A stretch of DNA of 64,000 bases from Terriglobus albidus (GTDB lineage: Bacteria > Acidobacteriota > Terriglobia > Terriglobales > Acidobacteriaceae): assembly GCF_025685425.1 (NCBI RefSeq), contig NZ_JAGTAS010000051.1, forward strand, positions 143,236 to 207,235. The letters run 5' to 3'. The position numbers and the translations under genes are program-made. Each line of letters opens with the position of its first letter. Position 1 is the first letter of the stretch. Shown here piece by piece: positions 52,993 through 61,747 of this stretch. A model generated the notes under the pieces. That model saw only the letters and a program-made list of their open reading frames with translations, did not search any database and was not told the DNA's origin.

Positions 52993-54636
52993 TCAGCCGA
53001 TGTCTTCGGACCAGTTTTCCAGGTAGGACTTGAAGTCGGTCATGAATTTGCCGGCGTCGGCTCCGTCGACGATGCGGTGATCGAAGCCGAGCGTGAAGCG
53101 CTGGACCGAGCGGATGGCGATGGACTCATTGCCGTCCTTGTCGGTGAGGACCATCGGCTCCTTGTTCAGGCCGCCGATGCCGAGGATGGCGACCTGCGGC
53201 TGGTTGATGATCGGGGTTCCGAACTGCTCGCCGAAGATGCCGGAGTTGGTGATGGTGAAGGTGCCGCCGGCGATCTCATCGGGAGCCAGCTTCTTGCCGC
53301 GGGCGCGGTCCGCGATATCGACAATGCTGCGGGCGATGCCGAGGAAGCTCTTCTCTTCGGTCTGCTTGATGACGGGAACGATCAGGCCCCAGTCCAGAGC
53401 TACGGCGATGCCGATGTTGATGTTCTGCGCATAGCGGATGGCATCGCCCTCGACGGAGGCGTTGACAACGGGGTGTTTGCGGAGCGCGGTGATAGCAGCG
53501 CGGGTGATGAACGGCATGTACGTCAGCTTCACGCCATTGCGCTGCTCGAACTTGTTCTTCTCCTTCTCACGCAGCTTCACGATGCGGGTCATGTCCACCT
53601 TGAAGACGGTGTGGACGTGCGGCGAGGTCTGCTTGGACTCGACCATGCGCCGGGCGATGATGGCGCGCATCTTCGACATCGGCTCCAGGGTGCCGGGCGC
53701 GGGCACCGCAGCGGCAGGGGCTGGAGCGGCTGCAGGCTTCGGCGCTGCGGGAGCAGCGGCGGCCGGAGCGGCTGCGGCAGGAGCAGCTGCAGGCTTCGCG
53801 CCCGAGATCACGCCGGTGATGTCGTCCTTGGTGATGCGGCCGCTGGCGCCGGTGCCGGTGACGGTCGAGAGATCGATGTTGTTCTCCTTGGCCATCTTGC
53901 GGACCAGCGGAGAGCTGCGGACGCCGGCTGCGGCTGTCTCGGCAGTGGTGGCGGCCGGAGCTGCAGGGGCCGGGGTAGCGGCTGCGGGGGCCGGTGCAGC
54001 CGCAGGAGCAGCGGCGGCCTTGCCGGCGCCTCCGCCGATGACGGCAACTACAGTATTGATGGAGACGGTCGAACCGGCCTCCACCTTGATCTCGCTGAGC
54101 ACACCGGCTGCGGGCGAAGGAATCTCGGCATCGACCTTGTCGGTCGAGATCTCAAAGAGCGGCTCGTCACGCTGAACGGAATCGCCGACCTTCTTCAGCC
54201 ACTTGGTGATGGTGCCTTCGGTGATGGACTCGCCCATCTGGGGCATGATGACATCGGTACCCGGGCCTGCAGCAGGAGGGGCAGCGGGAGCTGAAGCAGC
54301 CGCAGAACCTGTGTTCTCCGAAGGTTCCTGCTTGGCTTCGGTAGCCGCGGCCTTATCGTCAGCGGCAGCCGGAGCGGGGGCGGCAACCACCGCCGAGCCT
54401 TCTTCCGCGATGATGGCAACGACACTGTTCACGCCGACCGTGGCGCCTTCCTGCACCTTGATCTCGGTCAGAATGCCGACTGCGGGCGAGGGAATCTCGG
54501 CATCCACCTTATCGGTCGAGATCTCGAAGAGCGGCTCGTCGCGCTCTACCTTGTCGCCCGGCTTCTTCAGCCACTTGGTCAGGGTGCCTTCGGTGATGGA
54601 CTCGCCCATCTGGGGCATGACTACGTCAGTCGGCAT
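52993..54636 (-). CDS. Dihydrolipoamide acyltransferase (E2) of a 2-oxoacid dehydrogenase, two lipoyl domains
   Basis: 547 residues. Two near-identical lipoyl domains carry the lipoylated lysines Lys43 and Lys167 in EISTDKVDAEIPSP, joined by Ala/Pro-rich linkers. A peripheral-subunit-binding domain (VRKMAKENNIDLSTVTGTG, about 236-275) and the catalytic core with DHRIVDGADAGKF (His/Asp) follow. The sequence fits succinyltransferase or branched-chain E2; the acyl group cannot be fixed by eye and no E1 gene is nearby. lipB and lpd lie upstream on the same strand. Confidence 0.93.
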   Translation of the reverse strand: MPTDVVMPQMGESITEGTLTKWLKKPGDKVERDEPLFEISTDKVDAEIPSPAVGILTEIKVQEGATVGVNSVVAIIAEEGSAVVAAPAPAAADDKAAATEAKQEPSENTGSAAASAPAAPPAAGPGTDVIMPQMGESITEGTITKWLKKVGDSVQRDEPLFEISTDKVDAEIPSPAAGVLSEIKVEAGSTVSINTVVAVIGGGAGKAAAAPAAAPAPAAATPAPAAPAATTAETAAAGVRSSPLVRKMAKENNIDLSTVTGTGASGRITKDDITGVISGAKPAAAPAAAAPAAAAPAAPKPAAAPAPAAAVPAPGTLEPMSKMRAIIARRMVESKQTSPHVHTVFKVDMTRIVKLREKEKNKFEQRNGVKLTYMPFITRAAITALRKHPVVNASVEGDAIRYAQNINIGIAVALDWGLIVPVIKQTEEKSFLGIARSIVDIADRARGKKLAPDEIAGGTFTITNSGIFGEQFGTPIINQPQVAILGIGGLNKEPMVLTDKDGNESIAIRSVQRFTLGFDHRIVDGADAGKFMTDFKSYLENWSEDIG

Positions 54637-54798
54637 GATGATCCTTGAAAAATGAATTCGAATTACAGCGAAAGTGAAGTCAAATTACCGGTGAAACTGA
54701 GGTCGAGCGGCCGTCCAGCGAACGGAGCTCACTGCAACTCCCGATTCTATACCGCATAAAACAGGCTCGAAAACCGTCGCTAACCGATAAACGAACGT

Positions 54799-55530
54799 TT
54801 AGGCGATATTCATCAAGTCGTCGAGGGAGTCGGCCGCCAGCATCTGCCGCTGGAAGACATGGCCCATGTGGCGGGCCGCCGAGTTGGCCGCGTTGGCCAG
54901 CGTCGGCTCAGGTTCCCGGCCTTCTGGAGCCTCCAGCTCGAGGCTGGTGACAGCGCGGTCGCTGATGCCGCAGGGCACGATCAGGTCGAAGTCGCGAAGA
55001 TCCGTGGTCACATTCAACGCAAAGCCGTGGGAGGTAACGCCCATGGAGACATGCACGCCGAAGGCGCAGATCTTCTTCTCCGGGATCGATCCGCCGGGGA
55101 TCGTCCAGACACCGGTGCGTCCCTTCACACGTTGCGTCAGAACGCCGAAATCATGGCAGACGCGAATGATGACCTCCTCCAGCATGCGCATGTAGTCGAC
55201 GGGCCCGAGATGCGGCCCGCGCTTGCCCGGCCAGTCACCGCGCAGATCGAAGATGGGGTAGCCGACGAGCTGTCCCGGACCGTGATAGGTCACATCGCCG
55301 CCGCGGTTGATCTCATGCAGCTCTACTCCTTTGCGCGCCAGCAGCTCATCGCTTGCAATGACGTTTTCGCGATGAGAGTTGCGGCCGAGCGTAAGGACCG
55401 GAGGATGTTCCAGCAGGATCAGCGTGTCGCCGATACGGTTCTGCTTACGCGCCTCGATTACTTGCCGCTGGATTTCAAGGCCTTCGGCGTAAGAGGTTCG
55501 TCCGAGTTGGAGAAGGTGAATGTACTGCAT
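54799..55530 (-). CDS. lipB: Octanoyltransferase
   Basis: 243 residues; transfers octanoyl from ACP to lipoyl domains such as those of the neighbouring E2. Motifs: LEHPPVLTLGRNSHREN, EINRGGDVTYHGPGQLVGYPIFDL, KICAFGVHVSMGVTSHGFALNV (catalytic Lys region) and FDLIVPCGISDRAVTSL with the catalytic Cys. Confidence 0.96.
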   Translation of the reverse strand: MQYIHLLQLGRTSYAEGLEIQRQVIEARKQNRIGDTLILLEHPPVLTLGRNSHRENVIASDELLARKGVELHEINRGGDVTYHGPGQLVGYPIFDLRGDWPGKRGPHLGPVDYMRMLEEVIIRVCHDFGVLTQRVKGRTGVWTIPGGSIPEKKICAFGVHVSMGVTSHGFALNVTTDLRDFDLIVPCGISDRAVTSLELEAPEGREPEPTLANAANSAARHMGHVFQRQMLAADSLDDLMNIA

Positions 55531-55860
55531 CGACGTTTCTGCGTCTGGATGGCAATCTGGAGCGTATCGGCAACTTTCACTGAGGAACTATAGGGTGGGC
55601 CTTCAGCCCTTAGTTGTTCAATGGGCCTTATTAAACCTGGGGCGTTGCCCCAGGCTGGTATGGAACGCGCCTTCAGCGCTTATCCTGCCGGGTGCCCCAC
55701 CCTCGCAACGCTAGGGTGGGTAAGGAATACCCTCTTCGTTAAGACATACAAAATCAATTTGTCGACACAACCTAGAGCCTTGCTTAAGGACACGGCTTTA
55801 GCCCCTGAGGTCCATCTCGTTCTCAGAAGCTAAAGCCCTCATATCTTTCGAATCGAATCA
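55531..55860. repeat. Gene-free gap with class I repeat between lipB and lpd
   Basis: A class I element at about 55589-55684 has GGGCCTTCAGCCC-type and CTGGGGCGTTGCCCCAG hairpins. It is followed by a class IV-type fragment (GGGTGCCCCACCCTCGCAACG, 55687-55707) and a GCACGGCTTTAGCC-like fragment near 55790. Nothing coding is supported. Confidence 0.75.
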
Positions 55861-57276
55861 CTAAACGTTGATGGCCATGCCTTCGACCGAAGCGAAGCCG
55901 TCGAGCAGCGCCTCGGCAACGGTCGGATGAGCGTGCACGGTGAACATCATCGACTCCACTGTTGCTTCGAGCTCCATCGCCGTTACCGCTTCCGCGATGA
56001 TGTCGGTGGCCAGCGGACCGATGATGTGTACGCCGAGGATCTCGCCGTACTTCTTGTCGGCGACTACCTTGATGAAGCCGTCGTGCGAGCCCAGGATCGT
56101 CGCCTTGGAGTTGCCGACGAAGGGGAACTTGCCGACCTTTACGTCGTAGCCGGCTTCCTTGGCCTTGGCTTCGGTCAGACCGACCGAACCGATCTGCGGC
56201 TCGCAGTAGGTGCAGCCGGGGATCAGGTTACGCTTCATGGGCTTGGCATACTTGCCGGCCAGCTTGGCGGCAACCAGCATCCCGGCGGTGGAGCCGGAGT
56301 GCGCGAGCTGCGGGAAGCCCATGACGATATCGCCAATGGCGTAGACACCCGGCTCGGCGGTCTGCATATACTCGTCTACCTCGACGAAACCGCGGTCGAC
56401 TTTGATCTTGGTCTTATCGATCCCGACATTGCCCGTACGGGGAGCGCGGCCCACGGCGACCAGCACCTTCTCCGCTTCCTTCGCGGCAGGCTTGCCGTCG
56501 CTGGTGGTGAAGTCGACCTTCACGCCGCTCTTGGTCTTCTCGATCTTGTCGACCTTGGCGGAAACGTGCACGTCGATGCCGCGCTTCTTGAATTGGCGCA
56601 GCAGCTCCTTGGAGACCTCTTCGTCCTCTGCCGGCACGATGCGCGGCAGAGCCTCGATGACCGTCACCTCCGAGCCGAAGCTGCGGAAGATGGAGGCGAA
56701 TTCGACACCAACGGCGCCGGACCCGATGACCACGAGCGACTTGGGAACCGACTCCATCGAGAGGATCTCGATGTTGGTCATGATCTTGTCGTCAGCGGTG
56801 TAGCCGGGGAGCATACGGGCATCGGAACCGGTGGCGAGCACGACGTTCTTCGCCTGGACCTGGGACTCCTTGCCGCCCTCGATAGCGATGGTGTGCACGC
56901 CACTCTTGGGCGCGCCGGTCAACTTGCCGTAGCCCCGCACCACCGTAATCTTGTTCTTCTTCATCAGGAAGTCGAGACCCTTGGTGTGCTTGGTCACGAT
57001 GTCCGCCTTGCGGCCGACGACGGCGGGCCAGTTCACCTTGACCTCACCCGTGGTCTCCAGACCGAAATCCTTGGCGTGCTTGAAGTGGTCGTAAACCTCG
57101 GCCGAGAAGAGGATGGCTTTGGTGGGAATGCAACCCACGTGCAGGCAGGTGCCGCCAATCTTGTCGGTAGCCTCAATCAATGCCACCTTCAACCCATACT
57201 GCGCCGCACGGATCGCACAGGTGTATCCCGCAGGTCCGCCGCCAATTACCGCAACATCAAAGATCGTGTCAGCCAA
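55861..57276 (-). CDS. lpdA: Dihydrolipoyl dehydrogenase (E3)
   Basis: 471 residues; reoxidises dihydrolipoamide on E2 with NAD+. FAD motif VAVIGGGPAGYTCAIRAAQYG, redox-active disulfide GGTCLHVGCIPTK, NAD motif VVIGSGAVGVEFASIF, second FAD motif YAIGDIVMGFPQLAH and the C-terminal active-site HAHPTVAEALLDGF with His/Glu. Ends SVEGMAINV. Confidence 0.97.
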   Translation of the reverse strand: MADTIFDVAVIGGGPAGYTCAIRAAQYGLKVALIEATDKIGGTCLHVGCIPTKAILFSAEVYDHFKHAKDFGLETTGEVKVNWPAVVGRKADIVTKHTKGLDFLMKKNKITVVRGYGKLTGAPKSGVHTIAIEGGKESQVQAKNVVLATGSDARMLPGYTADDKIMTNIEILSMESVPKSLVVIGSGAVGVEFASIFRSFGSEVTVIEALPRIVPAEDEEVSKELLRQFKKRGIDVHVSAKVDKIEKTKSGVKVDFTTSDGKPAAKEAEKVLVAVGRAPRTGNVGIDKTKIKVDRGFVEVDEYMQTAEPGVYAIGDIVMGFPQLAHSGSTAGMLVAAKLAGKYAKPMKRNLIPGCTYCEPQIGSVGLTEAKAKEAGYDVKVGKFPFVGNSKATILGSHDGFIKVVADKKYGEILGVHIIGPLATDIIAEAVTAMELEATVESMMFTVHAHPTVAEALLDGFASVEGMAINV

Positions 57277-57405
57277 GTCTCACTCCCTAGTCCGAGATGG
57301 AACCAAACGATTCGATTCTACGCTGAGGAAAACGATTCAGTGCGATCTTCGGGATGGGTGGGCGTTTATCGGACGAGGAGGGCAACCTCGGGCTTTCGAG
57401 CATGG

Positions 57406-57540
57406 AGGTTAAAAGTTAAAAGGTGCAAGTTAAAGAGTTAAGGTTTGGGCTGCTCGAAAGCCTTGCCACACTGGGTGAGGCAACGTAGCTGCCTCGCCCA
57501 CGCCTTAACACTTTAACTTTTAACTTGCAACTTTTAACCT
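57406..57540. repeat. Class VII inverted pair of AAGTTAA-type arms
   Basis: Left arm 57406-57443 (GGTTAAAAGTTAAAAGG..., AAGTTAAAGAGTTAAGG) and right arm 57501-57540 (CCTTAACACTTTAAC..., GCAACTTTTAACC) are near reverse complements, separated by about 57 bp with its own TCGAAAGC/GCTTTCGA palindrome halves. It occupies most of the 287-bp gap between lpd and the cytidylate-kinase-like gene. Confidence 0.75.
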
Positions 57541-57563
57541 TCACCCCGGCTGCACAGATCCAG

Positions 57564-58172
57564 TTATCCAATGGTTCCAGCCGCATCAATCGTCGCCTTC
57601 ACCATCGCATCAATGCCCATGCAGGAGTTGAGCAGCAGATGATAGAGGTGGCGGTCGGCCCAGTCACGGTCATAGTGTCTGCGGATGTAGGCGGCCCGGG
57701 CTGCGTCGGCGGCGTGGATCTCCTGTTCGGCGTGGTCGGCGCGCTCCGGGTACTTTGCTTCGAACCAGCGCTTTTTGTGCGGCATGGAGGCGTAGGTGAA
57801 GACGTGGAACGCTCCCGGCTCGCCGCACAGGTAGCTTGATCCACCGCGGCCGACGATGACACAGTGTCCCTCGGTGGCCACGCGCTTCATGGCCCGCTGC
57901 AGGTAGCCGAGCATCCGTTCACCATCGATACCGGTGGGCGGAAAACCCAGTTCAGCACCCCCGGCCAGGAATCCCCTCCCGAGACGTGCGTACCAGGGAT
58001 CCCGCTTCTCATCGCCCGCCACTACCTGGCTGGGATCCATCCCGGCCTCTGCAGCCGCGGCGTCTATCAGAGCCTTGTCGTACAACTTCCAGCCCAACTT
58101 CTCCGCCAGGGCGGCGGCATACTCCGCTCCCTCGCTGCCGTATTCCCGTTCAACCGTAAAAAAGCGCACCAT
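57564..58172 (-). CDS. Cytidylate-kinase-like P-loop protein
   Basis: About 202 residues from ATG 58172. It matches the 'cytidylate kinase-like' family: FFTVEREYGSEGAEYAAALAEKLGWKLYDKALI, then a lid-like region and CVIVGRGGSSYLCG. The usual GSGG in the P-loop is GSEG, with Gly replaced by Glu, so nucleotide binding may be altered. Substrate is unknown. Confidence 0.82.
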   Translation of the reverse strand: MVRFFTVEREYGSEGAEYAAALAEKLGWKLYDKALIDAAAAEAGMDPSQVVAGDEKRDPWYARLGRGFLAGGAELGFPPTGIDGERMLGYLQRAMKRVATEGHCVIVGRGGSSYLCGEPGAFHVFTYASMPHKKRWFEAKYPERADHAEQEIHAADAARAAYIRRHYDRDWADRHLYHLLLNSCMGIDAMVKATIDAAGTIG

Positions 58173-58254
58173 ACGCGACGAACTATAGCACGGCAACTTT
58201 GCGAAGCATTCCGGATTTCTGAATCATCCATTGCTCGTGCCGTATTGTGGCTGC

Positions 58255-59199
58255 ATGTCTCTCCAACATCTTCTGCCCGTGCTCGTGCTTGGCCTCGGCC
58301 TGCCTGCGCTCAGCCAGCAGGAGCAGCCGGAGTTCCGGCTGCAGGTCAACAGCCGCCTTATTAGCACCACCCTCACGGTCCGTGACGCCAATGGCAAGCT
58401 GGTCACCAACTTGCCGCAGACGGCCTTCCATATCAAGGAAGACGGGATCGACCAGACCGTACGCTATTACGCCAGCCAGCGTGAGCTCCCACTCAGCATC
58501 GCGCTGATCGTGGACGCCAGCGGCAGCCAGGATAAGTTCGTCAAGGAACACGAGCACGAGATCGAAGACTTCCTGAGGGAAGTGATGGAGCCGCGCGATC
58601 GCGCTTTCGCCATCTGCTTCGGGAATCACCTGCGCCTGGTCAGTGACTGGACAAGCAGCCCTGTTGCGATCACTGACACTGTCCACCGGTTTAACAAAGG
58701 CGAGCGGAACTTTCCGGAGATCGGGCCGAAGGAAGAGCGTGAGCTTGGCACCGCTCTCTATGACGCGGTCTATTTCTCCATCACGGAAAAGATGGAGGCC
58801 GAGCGTGAACACCGCCGCGTGCTCATCGTCTTCTCCGACGGAGAAGAGAACTCGAGCGAACACGACCTGATCGATGCCATCACCGCGGCACAGGGCGCCG
58901 ACACGCTGGTCTATGCGCTGCGCACCACCGAGAACAAAGAGAAGAAGATGAACGCCCGCGACCGCTACGGCATGCGCGTGCTCGATCACCTGACCGAGGC
59001 CACAGGCGGCCAGAGCTTCGATGTGCGCAAGGAGTCGAGCAAGGAGATCTTCGCTGCAATCGCCGCCGATCTGAAGTCGCTTTACGAGATCGGCTACTAC
59101 TCCAACAATCCGGCCCACGATCGCCGCTTCCGCAAGGTCACGATTACGGCGGGGGAAGGGATGGTGGTGCGGGCGAGGGAGGGGTACGCGCCTCGTTGA
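58255..59199 (+). CDS. VWFA-related acidobacterial protein, exported
   Basis: About 314 residues from ATG 58255; an upstream in-frame ATG at 58231 lacks a clear reason. Signal peptide LLPVLVLGLGLPALSQQ, an N-terminal Ig-like strand region (LISTTLTVRDANGKLVTNL), then a von Willebrand A domain with a MIDAS-type LIVDASGSQ (DxSxS) and RVLIVFSDGEENSSE. C-terminal EIGYYSNNPAHDRRFRK is typical. Probably extracellular or periplasmic binding by metal-dependent adhesion; partner is unknown. Confidence 0.9.
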   Translation: MSLQHLLPVLVLGLGLPALSQQEQPEFRLQVNSRLISTTLTVRDANGKLVTNLPQTAFHIKEDGIDQTVRYYASQRELPLSIALIVDASGSQDKFVKEHEHEIEDFLREVMEPRDRAFAICFGNHLRLVSDWTSSPVAITDTVHRFNKGERNFPEIGPKEERELGTALYDAVYFSITEKMEAEREHRRVLIVFSDGEENSSEHDLIDAITAAQGADTLVYALRTTENKEKKMNARDRYGMRVLDHLTEATGGQSFDVRKESSKEIFAAIAADLKSLYEIGYYSNNPAHDRRFRKVTITAGEGMVVRAREGYAPR

Positions 59200-59201
59200 G
59201 G

Positions 59202-59312
59202 CGGTTGAATGGTGGAATAGTTGAATAGTTGAATGGTGTTCTGGGTCGGGCGAACTGTTCAACTCACCAAGACCACTATTCAACTATTCAACCATCCAAC
59301 TATTCAACCGTT
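59202..59312. repeat. Inverted pair of period-8 arms between convergent genes
   Basis: Left arm 59202-59237 (GGTTGAAT, GGTGGAAT, AGTTGAAT units), right arm 59273-59312 (ATTCAACT, ATTCAACC, ATCCAACT). They lie between the VWFA gene (ends 59199) and the mutS2 stop (59323) and can form a long hairpin. Confidence 0.75.
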
Positions 59313-59322
59313 GAACTGCGCC

Positions 59323-61743
59323 TCACAGGCGCAGTTCAACAACCGTGGCTCCCTGCCCACCCTCGTTATACGGAGGCTCGGTGACGTTAGCTACGTGAGG
59401 GTGCCGCCGCAGGTAGTCGCGCAGGGTGCGGCGGAGGATGCCCATCCCGGTGCCGTGGACGACGCGGATGGATGGCAGGCCGGCGAGGAAGGCCTGGTCG
59501 AGGAAGCGTTCCACTTCGTCCTGCGCTTCGTCGGCGGTGCGGCCGATGACGTTGATCTCGCGTGGGGTGATGTCGGGGTCGGTCTGCATCGCTACCGTGA
59601 CGCCGCCCTTGCGCTTCACTGCCTGCAGCGGTGTCTCCACAGGGGCCTTGCGCACCACTTCGGCGATGTCGTCGCGCTGCACCCGCATCTTCATCGGTCC
59701 CATGCTGACCTCGAAGACATTTGAGGATACCTCGCGGTCGACACGTACTTCGCGTCCCAGGGTGCGCAGCTTTACCGTGTCGCCGACGTTGATTGACTTC
59801 ACCACATGGGGCTGCGCGTTCGGATCTTTTTTGTCGGCGCCGGTGATGTGCGCGACGACCGTTGCATTGAACTGCTCGGAGAACTCGCGCTTCAACCGCG
59901 CCAGCCTGCGTTCTGTCTCCTTGGCCAGCTTCTGGCTTGCTGCCTTGTCGGCAATTGCGCCGGCGGCCTCGCGCATCTGGTGCTCGAAGTCTTTCATCAA
60001 CGAGGTCAGCTTACCTTCGAGTTCGCGTGCCTTCTGCCGCTGTTCGTTGCGTCCTTCTGCTTCGAGCCGCTGCTTCTCCCGCTCCAGCGCCAGCTCGCGT
60101 TTGCGGAGCGCCTCGCGCTCTTCATTGGCTGCGGCGAGCTGCAGGTGCAACTGGTCGATGAAGCGGCCGATATCGGCGGTCTGGTGGTCGAGCTGGTTGC
60201 GGGCGGCAGCAATGATCTCCGGCTGCAGGCCGATGCGCTGCGCGATGTTGATGCCGGCGGACGCGCCGGGAATCCCCATGCGCAGGGTATAAGTCGGGGC
60301 CAGCGTCTCCTCGTCGAAGCCCACCGCCGCATTCACGACGCCCTCGTTGGTGGCGGCATAGATCTTCATCGAGTTCAGGTGAGTGGTCACCAGGCTCCAG
60401 GCACGCATGCGCAGGAAGTGGCCGCTGATGGCGACCGCCAGCGCAGCGCCTTCTTCGGGATCGGTAGCTGAGCCGAGCTCGTCCAGAAGCACCAGCGAGG
60501 AGGCATCGGCCTCGCGCGTGATGCGGTCGAGATTGGTCATGTGTGCCGAGAATGTCGAGAGATTGCGCTCGATCGACTGAGCGTCACCGATGTCGGCGTA
60601 GACCGCGGCAAATATCGGAAGCTTGGCTTCTTCGGCCAGCACCGGCAGACCTGCCTGCGCCATCAGCGCCAGCAGACCTACGGTTTTCAGCGAGACGGTC
60701 TTTCCGCCGGTGTTCGGTCCGCTGATGATCAACTGCCGCGCACCATCTTCCAGCGCCAGAGTCAGCGGAACCACGCTTCCGCCTTCGGATTTCAAACGCA
60801 GATCCAGCAGCGGGTGCCGTGCGGCCTTCAACGCAATCTCATACTCCACGAATTCGGGCCGGACACAATCCAGGGTTTGCGCGAAGCGCGCACCGGCGAA
60901 GAGGGCATCGAGCTCCGTCAGCACCTCCGCGCCTGAGTCCAGCGATGCGGCATGATCACCGACGGCACGTGTTATCGCGACCAGGATGCGATGCACCTCG
61001 GCCTGCTCCTCATCCAGCAGACGCAGCAGCTCGTTATTGCTCTCGACCGTCTCCAGCGGTTCGACGAAGACGGTCTGTCCGCTGGAGCTGGAGCCGTGAA
61101 TCACACCCGGCACCTTGCGGCGCTGCTCGGTCTTGACCGGAATGACGAAGCGGTCGCCGCGAATGGTAATCAGCTCTTCCTGCGCTGCTCCGGAGTCGCT
61201 GATGGCACGCAGGCTGCGGCGTAGCGATTCTTCAATGGCGCGGTGTTGGCGTGCGATGGCGTTGCGCAGCCGCGCCAGCTCCGGCGAGGCATCGTCACTG
61301 AGCGAGCCGTCGGGTTCGATCTTTCCCCGCAGGGCATGAAGCAATGGAGCGAGATATGCCTGTGTCACTGGAAGCGAAATTTCTGCGATTGCCTTCCATG
61401 GCTCTTCCTGCTGCGCCACGGCGCGCCACTCTTCCATCAGCTCCGCCAGCGCCAGAACCCGAAGAAGCTCTGCCGGCTCCAGGGCAGCGCCTGGAATCCG
61501 CGCCTTCTCCAGCATGGAGCCTGGAGCGAAGACCGCGGCGAAATAGAAGACGGCGCCAGTTGCGAGATATTGCCGCACCTCGGCGATACAGTCCTGCCGC
61601 TGCGCGATCCAGGCGGCATCCGTTGATGGCTCGAGCCCAAGCACACGGTCGCGGCCCGCCGCTGAACCGGTCAGCCGCGCCATCTGCTCCCGCAGCCGCG
61701 CCCATTCCAGGGCAGCCGCACTCGTCTCGCGTAACATACTCAC
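59323..61743 (-). CDS. mutS2: Endonuclease MutS2
   Basis: 806 residues. N-terminal MutS core (about 1-300), ABC ATPase with Walker A SGPNTGGKTVSLKTVG, Walker B region LVLLDELGSATDPEEGAAL, a coiled coil (LALEREKQRLEAEGRNEQRQKAREL), a KOW-like segment and a C-terminal Smr nuclease domain (IRVVHGTGMGILRRTLRDYL). MutS2 suppresses recombination and rescues collided ribosomes. Its 3' end abuts a period-8 repeat pair. Confidence 0.97.
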   Translation of the reverse strand: MSMLRETSAAALEWARLREQMARLTGSAAGRDRVLGLEPSTDAAWIAQRQDCIAEVRQYLATGAVFYFAAVFAPGSMLEKARIPGAALEPAELLRVLALAELMEEWRAVAQQEEPWKAIAEISLPVTQAYLAPLLHALRGKIEPDGSLSDDASPELARLRNAIARQHRAIEESLRRSLRAISDSGAAQEELITIRGDRFVIPVKTEQRRKVPGVIHGSSSSGQTVFVEPLETVESNNELLRLLDEEQAEVHRILVAITRAVGDHAASLDSGAEVLTELDALFAGARFAQTLDCVRPEFVEYEIALKAARHPLLDLRLKSEGGSVVPLTLALEDGARQLIISGPNTGGKTVSLKTVGLLALMAQAGLPVLAEEAKLPIFAAVYADIGDAQSIERNLSTFSAHMTNLDRITREADASSLVLLDELGSATDPEEGAALAVAISGHFLRMRAWSLVTTHLNSMKIYAATNEGVVNAAVGFDEETLAPTYTLRMGIPGASAGINIAQRIGLQPEIIAAARNQLDHQTADIGRFIDQLHLQLAAANEEREALRKRELALEREKQRLEAEGRNEQRQKARELEGKLTSLMKDFEHQMREAAGAIADKAASQKLAKETERRLARLKREFSEQFNATVVAHITGADKKDPNAQPHVVKSINVGDTVKLRTLGREVRVDREVSSNVFEVSMGPMKMRVQRDDIAEVVRKAPVETPLQAVKRKGGVTVAMQTDPDITPREINVIGRTADEAQDEVERFLDQAFLAGLPSIRVVHGTGMGILRRTLRDYLRRHPHVANVTEPPYNEGGQGATVVELRL

Positions 61744-61747
61744 TTCT

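Noticed and set aside
53077..54294. 405-codon plus-strand frame opposite the E2 gene
   Set aside because: Antisense to a clear dihydrolipoamide acyltransferase; composed of Gly/Arg/Asp/Gly patterns typical of reversed high-GC codons.
55927..57441. 504-codon plus-strand frame opposite lpd
   Set aside because: Antisense shadow of a well-supported lpd gene.
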